From contig NZ_VJYI01000001.1 in the NCBI RefSeq assembly GCF_008065375.1, forward strand, positions 496,001 through 560,000: a stretch of 64,000 bases of DNA. Direction: 5' to 3'. The notes under the pieces are model-generated. The model was not told the origin of the DNA, ran no database searches, and saw only the letters and a program-made list of their open reading frames with translations. This DNA comes from Nonomuraea sp. SYSU D8015. GTDB lineage: Bacteria > Actinomycetota > Actinomycetes > Streptosporangiales > Streptosporangiaceae. This document shows, piece after piece, positions 17,230 through 24,709 of the stretch. The translations under genes and the position numbers were made by a program. Position 1 is the first letter of the stretch. Every line of letters begins with the position of its first letter.

Positions 17230-19434
17230 CTACTGGTCGCCGCCGTCCGGCTCAGAGGCGCCCGGGTCGCCGTCGCCCGGGCCGCCGTAGCCGGGCTCGG
17301 GGGTGTCCGGCTCGGCGGTGTCCGGCGAACCGCTTTCCGGCTCCGCGTCGGTGTCCCTCCGCTCGGGGCGGCAGCTCTCGCCACATCCCCCGAAGCGGGC
17401 CGTGTCGACGGGCGTGAACGACGACGGCTCCACCCCTTTCAGCGCACCCACCATCGTGTCCTTCCAGATCGGCCCCGGAAGGGTGGCCCCGGCCACGGTC
17501 CCGTAGTACCGGCCACCGATCGTCACCCCGGCCAGCTTGTGCCGCTGGGACCCGCGCGGATCCCCGATGCTCACCGCCCCCGCCAGATCAGGAGTGAACC
17601 CGGCGAACCAGGCGGCCGCGTACTGGTCGGTGGTGCCGGTCTTGCCGGCGGCGGGGCGGCCGATGCCGCCGACGGCGCTCATCGTGCCCTCGGTGAACAC
17701 CCCGGACAGCACGTCCGCCGTCGCGTCCGCGATCGCCGGGTCGAGGGCCTGGCGGCATTTCGGCCGGTAGGAGGTGGTCTTACCGTCGCGATCGGTGATG
17801 CGCGCGATGGCCATGGGCGCGCAGTGGCGGCCCCGTGCCCCGATCGCCGCGTACGCGGCCGCCACCGTCACCGGATCCATCTCGTTGATCCCGAGCGTGA
17901 ACGTCTCGTACTCCTGCAGCTTCCGGCCGTCCGCGCGACGGATGCCCAGCGACTTGGCCGTCTCGACGGTCTCGCAGAGCCCGACCCGCTGCTCCAGCTC
18001 CATGAAGAACGTGTTCACCGAGTCCCACGTGCCGGTCCGCAACGTCTTCCACCCGGGAGAGCCCTCGTCGTTGGTGACCGTGTGGGAGGGGTCGCCGATG
18101 CTCCCGCCCTCGCAGTTCTTGAACGTCGCGTAGCCCGGCGCCCGGTAGCCGGCGCCCGCGGTCAGGCCGTCGTCGAGTTTCATGCCCTGCTTCAGCGCGG
18201 TGATCAGCGTGAACGTCTTGAAAGTCGACCCGGCCTGGAAGCCGATCCCGCCGCCGTGGGCGGCGTCCGCGACCACGTTGTACGAGATCTCGTTCCGCGA
18301 TTTGCGCGGCCCGTACGGCTTGCTCGCGGCCATGGCCTTGATCGCTCCCGTGCCGGGCTGGACCAGGGCCTGGGCGGCGACCGGGGCGTCCGAGGCGTGC
18401 ACGTGCTTCCTGATCGCCCGGTCGGCGGCCGCCTGCATGGCCGCGTCGAGCGTGGTCCTGATGGTCAGGCCGCCGCGGTTCAGCGTCGCCAGGCGAGCCT
18501 CGGCGGTCTTCCCGAAGTCGGGATTGCTGAGGATCTCGTGGCGGACATACAGGCAAAAATAGGGATATTTGCTGGATTCGCAGCCGCCCGGCAGCTTCGT
18601 GCCCTTGTAGCCGAGCTTGGCGGCCTTCGCCTCCGCCGCCTCCGCGGGGGGGATCTTGCCCAGTTCGGCCATCCGGTTCAGCACGACGTTGCGACGGTTC
18701 AGCAGCCGCTCCCGATGCTTCCTGCCGAGGTTGGGGTCCGTGGCGTTCGGGTCCTGCACGGCGCCCGCCAGCGTCGCGGCCTGCGGCAACGTGAGGTCGG
18801 CCGCCCGGACGCCGAAGAAGCGCTTCGCCGCCGCCTCCACGCCGTAGGCGCCGGCGCCGAAGTAGGCGATGTTCAGATATTTCTCGAGGATCTGGTCCTT
18901 GGTGTATTTCTTCTCGACGCCCATGGCGTACCGCAGTTCGTTCAGCTTGCGCGCGTAGCTCGCCTCCAGCGCCGCGTTCCGCTCCTTCTCGGTGTCGGCG
19001 GAGTTGAGCAGCACCTGCTTGACGTACTGCTGGGTGATGCTCGACCCGCCCTGGCTCACCTTGCCGGCCTGCAGGTTCGTGGCGAGCGCGCGCAGCGTGC
19101 CCTCGATGTCGATCGCGCCGTGCTCGTAGAAGCGGAAGTCCTCGATCGCGACGATCGCCGTCTTCATGATCTCGGCGATCTCGTCGAAGCCCACGACCTC
19201 GCGGTACTCCTCGTAGAACCGCGCGATCTCCTTCCCCCGGGCGTCCTGCACGATCGTGACCTCGGCCGGTGGCGGCTCCACGAGGTCGGCCGGCCTGAGG
19301 TCCACCGCCCCGGCCGCCGACACGAGCCCGAAGCCCGCGCCCCCGACGGCCGGGACGGCGATCCCGGCCAGGAGCACGCCCGCCGCCGCGCCCGCGGCGG
19401 CGAGACGTACAACGTTCGTCCCCCGACGTGCCAT
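17230..19434 (-). CDS. Class A penicillin-binding protein (transglycosylase/transpeptidase)
   Basis: 734 residues. An N-terminal membrane anchor (about 10-40) is followed by a GT51 glycosyltransferase domain with EDFRFYEHGAIDIEG near 100 (catalytic Glu) and QGGSSITQQYVKQVLL. The transpeptidase domain has GSTFKTFTL (SxxK), DSVNTFF (SxN) and AGKTGTTDQY (KTG). An acidic Pro/Glu/Asp/Gly-rich tail of about 70 residues ends the protein. It polymerises and cross-links peptidoglycan outside the membrane. Its ATG overlaps the stop of the beta-lactamase gene, so the two are coupled. I chose this ATG because upstream in-frame sequence is the shadow of that gene. Confidence 0.93.
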   Translation of the reverse strand: MARRGTNVVRLAAAGAAAGVLLAGIAVPAVGGAGFGLVSAAGAVDLRPADLVEPPPAEVTIVQDARGKEIARFYEEYREVVGFDEIAEIMKTAIVAIEDFRFYEHGAIDIEGTLRALATNLQAGKVSQGGSSITQQYVKQVLLNSADTEKERNAALEASYARKLNELRYAMGVEKKYTKDQILEKYLNIAYFGAGAYGVEAAAKRFFGVRAADLTLPQAATLAGAVQDPNATDPNLGRKHRERLLNRRNVVLNRMAELGKIPPAEAAEAKAAKLGYKGTKLPGGCESSKYPYFCLYVRHEILSNPDFGKTAEARLATLNRGGLTIRTTLDAAMQAAADRAIRKHVHASDAPVAAQALVQPGTGAIKAMAASKPYGPRKSRNEISYNVVADAAHGGGIGFQAGSTFKTFTLITALKQGMKLDDGLTAGAGYRAPGYATFKNCEGGSIGDPSHTVTNDEGSPGWKTLRTGTWDSVNTFFMELEQRVGLCETVETAKSLGIRRADGRKLQEYETFTLGINEMDPVTVAAAYAAIGARGRHCAPMAIARITDRDGKTTSYRPKCRQALDPAIADATADVLSGVFTEGTMSAVGGIGRPAAGKTGTTDQYAAAWFAGFTPDLAGAVSIGDPRGSQRHKLAGVTIGGRYYGTVAGATLPGPIWKDTMVGALKGVEPSSFTPVDTARFGGCGESCRPERRDTDAEPESGSPDTAEPDTPEPGYGGPGDGDPGASEPDGGDQ

Positions 19435-20363
19435 CAGAGCTTTCCGAGGCCGCGCGCCAGGATCGTGGCGGTCTTCGCGATCGTCTTCTCGTCGGTGGGC
19501 AGGCCCGGCGTGCGGTTGGTGTAGACCGCCATGACGATGGGGGCGGCGCCCTTCTTGGGCCAGATGACGGCGATGTCGTTCCCGCCGCCGAATCCCGTGG
19601 AGTTGGTGCCGGTCTTGTCGCCGATCGTCCAGGTCTTGGGCAGGCCCGCCCGGATGCGCGCGTCGCCGGTCTTGGTCGCGATCAGCCAGGCGTTGAACTG
19701 CTCGCGGTCCTTGGCGTGCAGGGCGTTTCCGGTCGTGAGCGCGCGCAGGTCGCGGGCGATGGCCGCGGGGGTGGTGGTGTCGCGCTTGTCCTTGGGCGTC
19801 CAGTCGTTCAGCCCGGGCTCGTAGCGGTCCAGGCGGGAGATCGGGTCCTTCAGCGAGCGGAAGTACTTCGTCAGGCCGGCGGGGCCGCCGATCTCCTTGA
19901 GGATCAGGTTGCCCGCGGTGTTGTCGCTCACCGTGATGGTCGCCTCGCACAGCTGGGCCACGGTCAGCCCGTCCTCGACGTGCTTCTCGGTCACCGGGGA
20001 GTAGTCCAGCACCTCGGCGGCCGTCCAGCGGATCCTCTTGTCCATCAGCCCGGGCTCCGAGGTGCGGGCCTTGTGCAGCACGGCCGCGCAGGCCATGGCC
20101 TTGAACGTGGACAGCAGCGGGAAGCGCTCGCCCGCCCGGTACCCCACGGTCTTGCCGGTGGCGGTGTCGACGGCGTACGCGCCGATGCGGCCCTTGAAGG
20201 ACTTCTCCAGCGCGCGCAGTTCCTTCTTGACCTGGGCCTCGCCGGAGACCGCCTGCACCGCCACCACGGTGGCGGCGGAGGCCGGGACCGTGCCGAGCGT
20301 GCCTGCGGACAGGAACGAGATCGTCAAAGCGGCCGCGAGCCGGCGGGCGCGGAAGTGTCGCAT
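19434..20363 (-). CDS. Class A serine beta-lactamase
   Basis: 309 residues with a Sec signal peptide (RRLAAALTISFLSAGTLGTVPASA). The class A active-site set is present: STFK near residue 83 (nucleophile), SDN near 150, EPGLND near 187 (general base Glu), and DKTGT near 255. It is secreted and hydrolyses beta-lactams. The start has AAGGA five bases upstream. Its TGA shares bases with the PBP start codon. Two CGATATCG palindromes sit 70-90 bp upstream, a likely control site. Confidence 0.93.
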   Translation of the reverse strand: MRHFRARRLAAALTISFLSAGTLGTVPASAATVVAVQAVSGEAQVKKELRALEKSFKGRIGAYAVDTATGKTVGYRAGERFPLLSTFKAMACAAVLHKARTSEPGLMDKRIRWTAAEVLDYSPVTEKHVEDGLTVAQLCEATITVSDNTAGNLILKEIGGPAGLTKYFRSLKDPISRLDRYEPGLNDWTPKDKRDTTTPAAIARDLRALTTGNALHAKDREQFNAWLIATKTGDARIRAGLPKTWTIGDKTGTNSTGFGGGNDIAVIWPKKGAAPIVMAVYTNRTPGLPTDEKTIAKTATILARGLGKL

Positions 20364-20430
20364 GTCAAATCCTTGCTCTCGGTTGTCAGCGCCAGGAGCA
20401 AAGCAGATGCGATCCGGGGATGTCTAATAG

Positions 20431-20455
20431 CGATATCGCGAATCGGCCGATATCG
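20431..20455 (-). promoter_or_regulatory. Paired CGATATCG palindromes upstream of beta-lactamase
   Basis: Two copies of the 8-bp palindrome CGATATCG (20431-20438 and 20448-20455) with centres 17 bp apart; the first extends to GCGATATCGC. On the minus strand a possible -10 (TATTAG) lies just downstream. This looks like an operator overlapping the beta-lactamase promoter. No regulator gene is adjacent, so the protein that binds is unknown. Confidence 0.45.
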
Positions 20456-20514
20456 AAAACCGTATGATGCCTGGCCGACCAGGGTGGCACCTGATGGCTC
20501 GGCGGCCGGGTTCG

Positions 20515-21012
20515 TCAGTCCTCGCCTGCGGGACGGAGGAATTTCGTGTTGCCGCCGGAGGGGACAGAGGCCATCATCTCCAGAATGTCCGCTGTGATCA
20601 CGAGAGTGTCGCTGAGGCGGATAGCGCTGATCCTGCTCTGCACCTGTCCATTTCGCGGATCGACCGCCTCGAAGGTCCGCTCGCGAATGTCGCCCGGAGA
20701 ATTCGGCCCGAAGGCGTCCTCGAGAACGGCTGTGATGCCCGGCGGAGTGGGCAGCGGAAGTTCATCGATTCGCTTGACCGACGCATCCCAGCGAAGCAGC
20801 CGCTCCTGACCGGATCGCCACCGTGTCCAACCGGTCAGCCGGCCGCTCTCCTCGACCTGCGCGGCGACCAACGCCACGACCGCCTCCCCGTCCGCCGTGA
20901 CGTCCATCAGCACCTCCGACCGGCATCGCCGGATGCCGCCGTCGGGCTCGTGACGGTACTCGTCCAGGGTGAGCCGCACGCTGACCGTGCGCGGTTCCAT
21001 GGCCCTCGCCAC
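20515..21012 (-). CDS. Conserved-looking hypothetical protein
   Basis: About 165 residues from a GTG at 21012 that has GGAGG four bases upstream; ATG at 21000 is the alternative. Not recognised. It begins with a beta-rich part (RTVSVRLTLDEYRHEP, EVLMDVTADGEAVVALVAAQVEE) and ends with LVITADILEMM. There is no signal peptide or membrane segment. Codon use is like its neighbours, so it is probably real. It is on the same strand as the beta-lactamase, about 150 bp upstream. Confidence 0.6.
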   Translation of the reverse strand: MARAMEPRTVSVRLTLDEYRHEPDGGIRRCRSEVLMDVTADGEAVVALVAAQVEESGRLTGWTRWRSGQERLLRWDASVKRIDELPLPTPPGITAVLEDAFGPNSPGDIRERTFEAVDPRNGQVQSRISAIRLSDTLVITADILEMMASVPSGGNTKFLRPAGED

Positions 21013-21088
21013 GCCACCTCCACCGAATCTCGCCTGCGTGAGTGTCTTATTCCCCGGCCGGGCAGGGGCGGTTGGGTAGGGTCGAAGC

Positions 21089-21478
21089 ATGCGACTCCAC
21101 AAGAGCCGGTTCGTGCCCCTCGCCCTCTTCGCCATCGGCGTTTTCGCCGCCGGGTGCGGTGAGGTCAACCAGACCATCGACAAGGCCCAGGCGTGCCTGG
21201 AAGCGCCGAAGATCGTCAGCGAGCTCGGCGCGCAGGTCGCCAAGCTGACCAACGACCCTCAGGCCATGGACAAGGCCCTGGACGACGCCGCCACCAAGCT
21301 CAACGACGTGGCGGACAAGGCCGCCAACACCACGCTCAAGGAGGCGACCAACGACCTGGCCAACACCCTGAGCGGCATCAACGTCAACAACGCCAACGAC
21401 GCCGTCGACGCCGCGCAGAAGGTCGCCACCGACTCGGCCGCGTACCTGGAGAAGGTGACCAAGGCCTGCACCGGCTGA
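21089..21478 (+). CDS. Small Ala/Asp/Asn-rich lipoprotein
   Basis: 129 residues. The signal peptide ends in the lipobox FAAGC near residue 20, so it should be lipid-anchored outside the membrane. The mature part is a nearly continuous amphipathic helix rich in Ala, Asp, Lys and Thr (KALDDAATKLNDVADKAAN), which predicts a long coiled or helical stalk. One Cys pair (QACLEAP and KACTG) could bridge its ends. Function unknown. The gene stands alone between divergent and downstream small genes. Confidence 0.75.
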   Translation: MRLHKSRFVPLALFAIGVFAAGCGEVNQTIDKAQACLEAPKIVSELGAQVAKLTNDPQAMDKALDDAATKLNDVADKAANTTLKEATNDLANTLSGINVNNANDAVDAAQKVATDSAAYLEKVTKACTG

Positions 21479-21553
21479 CCAGGCCTCCCGCCCCTGGGGC
21501 ATAGGCAATCCCGCCTTCTCTAGGGGAAATATGGACGAACTACCGTCTCAATC

Positions 21554-21880
21554 ATGGAGCCCGACCCGCGTTTCACCTTGGCCAACGAACGCACATTCCT
21601 CACATGGCTGAGCACGGCGCTGGCGCTCAGCGCGGGTGGGGTGGCCATGGCCGCCGTGCCGTCCCACGTGTTCGTGCCTTGGATCCGCACCGCGCTGGCC
21701 ATCGTCCTCGTCTCGCTGTCCGCGCTGGCCGCGGGCATGGCGTACCCCCGCTGGCGCAACATCCAGCGGGCCCTGCGCAATCAGGCGCCGCTGCCGCCGC
21801 CCGCGCTCGCGGCCGTCTTCGGGTACGGCGTGACCGCCGTCGCGGTCATCGCCCTCGTTCTCATCGTCCTCTCACTCTGA
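21554..21880 (+). CDS. DUF202 membrane protein
   Basis: 108 residues with the DUF202 pattern: LANERTFLTWLSTALALSAG at the N-terminus, then three membrane segments and RNIQRALRNQAPLP between the second and third. DUF202 proteins are small inner-membrane proteins of unknown role. A second DUF202 gene starts 11 bp downstream, so the two may form a hetero-oligomer. Confidence 0.85.
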   Translation: MEPDPRFTLANERTFLTWLSTALALSAGGVAMAAVPSHVFVPWIRTALAIVLVSLSALAAGMAYPRWRNIQRALRNQAPLPPPALAAVFGYGVTAVAVIALVLIVLSL

Positions 21881-21890
21881 GGAGGTGAGG

Positions 21891-22226
21891 ATGGCCCCCG
21901 AAGAGGAGGTCTGGGATCGTGGACTGCAGAGCGAGCGGACGAGGCTGGCCTGGGTGCGCACGGCCGTGGCACTGTCCACCGGCGGGCTCGGCGCGGCCGG
22001 GCTGGCGGTCAGGAGCGGCCTGCCGGCCCTGGCCGTCGTGGTGTTCGCGCTGGCCGCGCTCTGCGGCGGCGTGCTGCTCATCAGGACGCGCGCCCGCTTC
22101 CGGCGGGTGCAGGCCGCGCTGCACGGCGGCAAGCCCCTTGATTCCCGGCTCGACGCGGTCTTCGCCTGGCTTGGCACGCTCTGCGTGGTCGCAGGTGCCC
22201 TGACCTTTATCTTCACCGTTCGGTGA
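21891..22226 (+). CDS. DUF202 membrane protein, second copy
   Basis: 111 residues from the ATG at 21891, which has GGAGG five bases upstream (a GTG at 21885 overlaps that site). It shows the pattern GLQSERTRLAWVRTAVALSTGG, three membrane segments, and RRVQAALHGGKPL in the same place as the first copy. The pair is divergent in sequence, so it is an old duplication. Confidence 0.83.
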   Translation: MAPEEEVWDRGLQSERTRLAWVRTAVALSTGGLGAAGLAVRSGLPALAVVVFALAALCGGVLLIRTRARFRRVQAALHGGKPLDSRLDAVFAWLGTLCVVAGALTFIFTVR

Positions 22227-22274
22227 GTCGCTTGCGAGATTTCGACAAGCAGGCGGAAACTCGGAAACAAGGGG

Positions 22275-22586
22275 GTGACCTCGTTGGAAGAAGAACGCAG
22301 GATCGTGCCATTCGAGTGCCGGAGCTGCTGGCACGTGTGGGAAGAGGGCTACCTGGTCAGGCACGCCGACGACGAGCACGGCAACGCAGGTGAGGTCTGG
22401 CTGCGCAACGGGCTGGTGGTGCCGCCGCCCTCGCCCGGCGCCATCTGCCCGCGGTGCGGGCGCCAGGACGCGACCACGTTCCCCGAGGGTTATCTGTCGC
22501 GCCATCCCGAGCTGATCCCGCCGGAGAAGCCGCCGGCGCCGGATCCCACCCCGCTGCTGAGCCCGGTGCCCAGGCCGCTTTACTGA
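22275..22586 (+). CDS. Small zinc-ribbon protein
   Basis: About 103 residues. CRSCWHVW near the N-terminus and CPRCGRQDAT near residue 58 are two CxxC knuckles that should bind one zinc. The C-terminus is Pro-rich (PPEKPPAPDPTP). The reading frame offers GTG at 22275 and TTG at 22284; the AAGGGGG run fits the TTG slightly better. Function unknown. Confidence 0.68.
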   Translation: MTSLEEERRIVPFECRSCWHVWEEGYLVRHADDEHGNAGEVWLRNGLVVPPPSPGAICPRCGRQDATTFPEGYLSRHPELIPPEKPPAPDPTPLLSPVPRPLY

Positions 22587-22644
22587 CAATTGACCTGACT
22601 CAGGGTGAGCATTTCATAGCGCGAAGTGTCATGACACCCGTCGT

Positions 22645-22664
22645 GCCCGCCTGAACGGGCGGGC
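22645..22664 (+). terminator. Stem-loop after the zinc-ribbon gene
   Basis: A 7-bp GC stem (GCCCGCC with GGCGGGC) and 6-base loop, 58 bp past the stop. A 12-bp perfect palindrome GTGTCATGACAC (22626-22637) lies just before it. The rest of 22665-22873 holds no gene I can support. Confidence 0.45.
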
Positions 22665-22873
22665 GGACACTCGGGGCGAACGGCAACCCGAGGCCGGGGT
22701 GGTCCTCGTGCCCGCCCGAGCCTGAGCCGTACCTGCCGCCGCCCCCGGACAGGGGTGCCCGCTGAGCGGAGATCCCTGTCCGGGCGGCTGCCGGAGGCGC
22801 TCGGGGTGCCGGTGGCGGTGTTCGTCGCCTACCAGCTGTGGGCGAACCTCGCCTCCGCCGCGCGCCCGCATCA

Positions 22874-24709
22874 CTAGCTGCTCAAGCTGTCCAGCCAGGC
22901 CTGGTGCAGGCCGGCGAAGCGGCCCGAGGCGGCGATGAGCCGGTCCGGCGGCCCGTCCTCGACGATCTGCCCGCGGTCCATGACGAGCACGCGGTCGGCG
23001 ATCTCCACGGTCGACAGCCGGTGCGCGATGATGAGCGCCGTGCGGTCGGCCAGGATGGTCCGCAGCGCGCGCTGCACCAGGCGCTCGCTCGGCACGTCCA
23101 GGCTGGAGGTCGCCTCGTCCAGGATCAGCACCGCGGGATCGGCGAGGAACGCCCGGGCGAAGGCGACCAGCTGGCGCTGACCGGCGGACATGCGGCCGCC
23201 GCGCTTGCCGACCTCGGTGTCGTAGCCGTCGGGCAGGCCGGCGATGAAGTCGTGCGCGCCGATCGCCTTGGCCGCCTCACGCACCTGCCGGTCGCTCGCG
23301 CCCGGCCGGCCGAACCTGATGTTGTCCGCGACCGTGCCGCTGAACAGGAAGTTCTCCTGCGTCACCATGACCACGGCCTGGCGCAGCGTCGGCTCGTCCA
23401 GCGAGCGCAGGTCGACGCCGTCGAGCAGCACCCGGCCCTCGGTGGGGTCGTAGAAGCGGGAGATCAGCTTGGCCAGCGTCGTCTTGCCCGCGCCCGTGGC
23501 CCCGACCAGCGCCACGCTCTGCCCGGCCGGGATGGTCAGGTCGAGCCCCGGCAGGATCGGCATCTCCTCGACGTAGGCGAACCTGACGTTCTCGAAGCGC
23601 ACCCTGCCGCGGGCCCGGCCCTGCGGCAGCGGCTGAGGCTTGCGGGGCTCGGGCACCGACGGCTCCTCCTCCAGCACGCCGGACAGCTTCTCCAGGCCCG
23701 CGCTCGCGGACTGCAGCGTGTTGTAGAACTGGCTGATCTCCTGCATCGGTTCGTAGAACTGCCGCAGGTACAGCAGGAACGCGCCCAGCACGCCGACGCT
23801 GACCTCGCCCCGCAGCGCCAGCCACCCGCCGTAGAGGAGCACCCCGCCGACCGTCAGGTTGCCGATCAGCTTGATGCCGGTCATGAACGTCGCGCCGAGG
23901 CGCATGCCGCCCGCGTTCGCGCTCCGGTAGTCGTCGTTGAGCTGCTGGAAGATCTCCTGGTTGCGCGGCTCCCTGCGGAAGGCCTGCACCGCGCGGATGC
24001 CGGTCATCGACTCCACGAAGTGCACGATCAGCAGCGCCACCGACTCCCGCGTGCGCCGGTAGACGAGGGTCGACTGGCGCCGGAACCAGCGGGTGAACAG
24101 CAGCAGCAGCGGCAGCGGGACGATCGCCATCAGACCCAGGTGCAGGTCGAGGACCAGCAGCAGCACGGCTGTGCCGACCATGGTCAGCACGGCCCTGACC
24201 AGCGCGTCGAACCCCGACTGCAGCAACTCGGCGATGGACTCGATGTCGGAGGTCAGCCGCGAGATGACGCGGCCGGAGGTGTACTGCTCGTGGAAGCTCA
24301 GCGACAGGCGCTGGAAGTGGTCGAACACCCTCCTGCGCAGCTCCAGCAGCACGCTCTGGCCGATCGTCCCGGACATCCGCAGGAACGCCTGCCGGGTCAG
24401 CGCCTGCGTGGCGGCCGCGACCAGGATCACCCCGACCACCGTCAGCAGGACCCCCGGGCCGGACCCGCGCGTGATCGGCGGGATGCCCTCGTCGATGCCG
24501 ACCTTGACCAGGTAAGGGATCGAGAGCCCGGCCGCGCTCGACACCACGATGATCGTGATGAGCAGCGCGATCTTCTTCCGGTACGGCCGCAGCAGGTCGC
24601 CCAGCAGCCGGCGGGAGCGCTCCCGCAACAGGACGGAGACCTTCTCCGGCAGCTCGTCCTGCTCCTCGGAGGCCACGCCGCGCCAGGAGGCCGTCGTGGT
24701 CGTCGTCAT
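22874..24709 (-). CDS. ABC exporter half-transporter (membrane + ATPase), second subunit
   Basis: 611 residues from the ATG at 24709, which overlaps the stop of the partner gene. An N-terminal six-helix exporter domain (about 40-330) is followed by the ATPase domain with Walker A GATGAGKTTLAKL, an ABC signature (MSAGQRQLVAFARAF in place of LSGGQ) and Walker B VLILDEATSSLD. The MSAGQ variant is a mild departure. It belongs to the multidrug/lipid exporter family and should pair with the gene upstream as a heterodimer. Confidence 0.9.
   Translation of the reverse strand: MTTTTTASWRGVASEEQDELPEKVSVLLRERSRRLLGDLLRPYRKKIALLITIIVVSSAAGLSIPYLVKVGIDEGIPPITRGSGPGVLLTVVGVILVAAATQALTRQAFLRMSGTIGQSVLLELRRRVFDHFQRLSLSFHEQYTSGRVISRLTSDIESIAELLQSGFDALVRAVLTMVGTAVLLLVLDLHLGLMAIVPLPLLLLFTRWFRRQSTLVYRRTRESVALLIVHFVESMTGIRAVQAFRREPRNQEIFQQLNDDYRSANAGGMRLGATFMTGIKLIGNLTVGGVLLYGGWLALRGEVSVGVLGAFLLYLRQFYEPMQEISQFYNTLQSASAGLEKLSGVLEEEPSVPEPRKPQPLPQGRARGRVRFENVRFAYVEEMPILPGLDLTIPAGQSVALVGATGAGKTTLAKLISRFYDPTEGRVLLDGVDLRSLDEPTLRQAVVMVTQENFLFSGTVADNIRFGRPGASDRQVREAAKAIGAHDFIAGLPDGYDTEVGKRGGRMSAGQRQLVAFARAFLADPAVLILDEATSSLDVPSERLVQRALRTILADRTALIIAHRLSTVEIADRVLVMDRGQIVEDGPPDRLIAASGRFAGLHQAWLDSLSS

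Noticed and set aside
22755..22877. A 40-codon frame starting at GTG and ending in VAVFVAYQLWANLASAARPHH
   Set aside because: It has no ribosome site and overlaps the exporter gene stop; too short to support as a gene, though the end looks protein-like.
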